Source of the DNA: UBA4738 sp002413305
GTDB taxonomy: Bacteria; Actinomycetota; UBA4738
DNA length: 12,566 nucleotides
NCBI GenBank assembly: GCA_036847185.1
Contig: DAIUAM010000062.1
Location: 1-12,566 of the forward strand
Reading direction: 5' to 3'
In this document: positions 12,388-12,566 of the stretch, piece after piece
Layout of the letters: every line of letters begins with the position of its first letter
Numbering within the stretch: the stretch's first letter is position 1
The notes under the pieces: model-generated
Told to the model about the DNA's origin: nothing
The model's database searches: none
Seen by the model: the letters and a program-made list of their open reading frames with translations, nothing else
Translations under genes and position numbers: made by a program

Positions 12388-12566
12388 ATGGCGTTCGTGC
12401 AAACGATCTCGTTCACCACGTCGCGGATCGACGAGATCGCGGCGATGGGACAGGAGTACGAGGGAGAGCAGGGAGGACAGGCTCCAGGCTACCGGAGCAC
12501 CAGGATCCTCAAGGACCGCGATCGTGAGAACGCGTACATGGTGGTGGCCGAGTTCGACTCCTACGA
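12388..12566 (+). CDS. small alpha/beta-barrel (ABM-like) protein, open at the right edge
   Basis: The first 59 codons of a gene that continues past the window. ATG is preceded by AGAGGAGGAA at good spacing. The sequence MAFVQTISFTTSRIDEIAAM, then a Gly/Gln-rich linker, TRILKDRDRENAYMVVAEF and DSY, resembles small actinobacterial proteins with a dimeric alpha/beta-barrel fold (antibiotic-biosynthesis-monooxygenase-like), which usually carry 'SYEEAMxNSN' next. Their function is mostly unknown. It is unlikely to be co-transcribed with the ArsM-like gene because 215 nt separate them. Confidence 0.75.
   Translation, partial: MAFVQTISFTTSRIDEIAAMGQEYEGEQGGQAPGYRSTRILKDRDRENAYMVVAEFDSY

Overview
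The window is GC-rich, starts many genes with GTG, and has purine-rich Shine-Dalgarno sites. Its gene families (a CxxC/CxxH protein with an Ala/Lys/Arg-rich tail, DUF6062, a half-size TauE/SafE protein, small ester-cyclase and alpha/beta-barrel proteins) suggest an actinobacterium, probably an environmental Actinomycetota lineage. No rRNA, tRNA or CRISPR array was found. UGA is the normal stop for most genes here.

Layout. (1) 1-360, minus strand: the middle of a NadC (quinolinate phosphoribosyltransferase) gene abuts, out of frame, a GNAT acetyltransferase scrap; this is either a rearrangement or an assembly chimera. (2) 361-1318: a poorly coding stretch, a small plus-strand ORF, then a minus-strand zinc-ribbon/H1-like protein with a recognisable promoter. 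(3) 1674-8298: a compact plus-strand run of seven genes. It holds a dynamin-like GTPase, two unrecognised helical proteins, a histidine phosphatase, a DUF6062 Cys/His protein, a cation:proton antiporter and an MFS transporter. Most junctions overlap by 4 bp (GTGA) or are a few bases apart, so co-transcription is likely. (4) 8578-9700: a half-size TauE/SafE permease, then insertion-sequence debris. The debris is an IS6-family transposase C-terminus with its right terminal repeat, abutting an IS630-like N-terminal fragment. (5) 9713-12172: a SnoaL-like ester cyclase and two divergent SAM methyltransferases. (6) 12388-end: the start of a small alpha/beta-barrel protein.

The main discovery is in region 5. 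Each of the two methyltransferase genes is interrupted by one in-frame UGA, and in each the same frame continues with clear methyltransferase sequence to an ordinary UAA. In the ArsM-like gene the UGA falls in the LWTG-x-IAGAL motif, where relatives carry a conserved Cys. In the other it follows DVLC, where relatives (as I recall them) often have a second Cys. Both UGAs are followed, after 10-11 nt, by a perfect 6-bp hairpin whose loop begins CGUGC, and the loop starts 17-18 nt past the UGA. That is the position and form expected of a bacterial SECIS element. I therefore annotate both as probable selenoproteins (Cys-to-Sec methyltransferases), encoded divergently around a long palindrome (11182-11217) that may regulate them. 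Their substrates are unknown; the ArsM-like one lacks one of the Cys residues that arsenite methyltransferases need.
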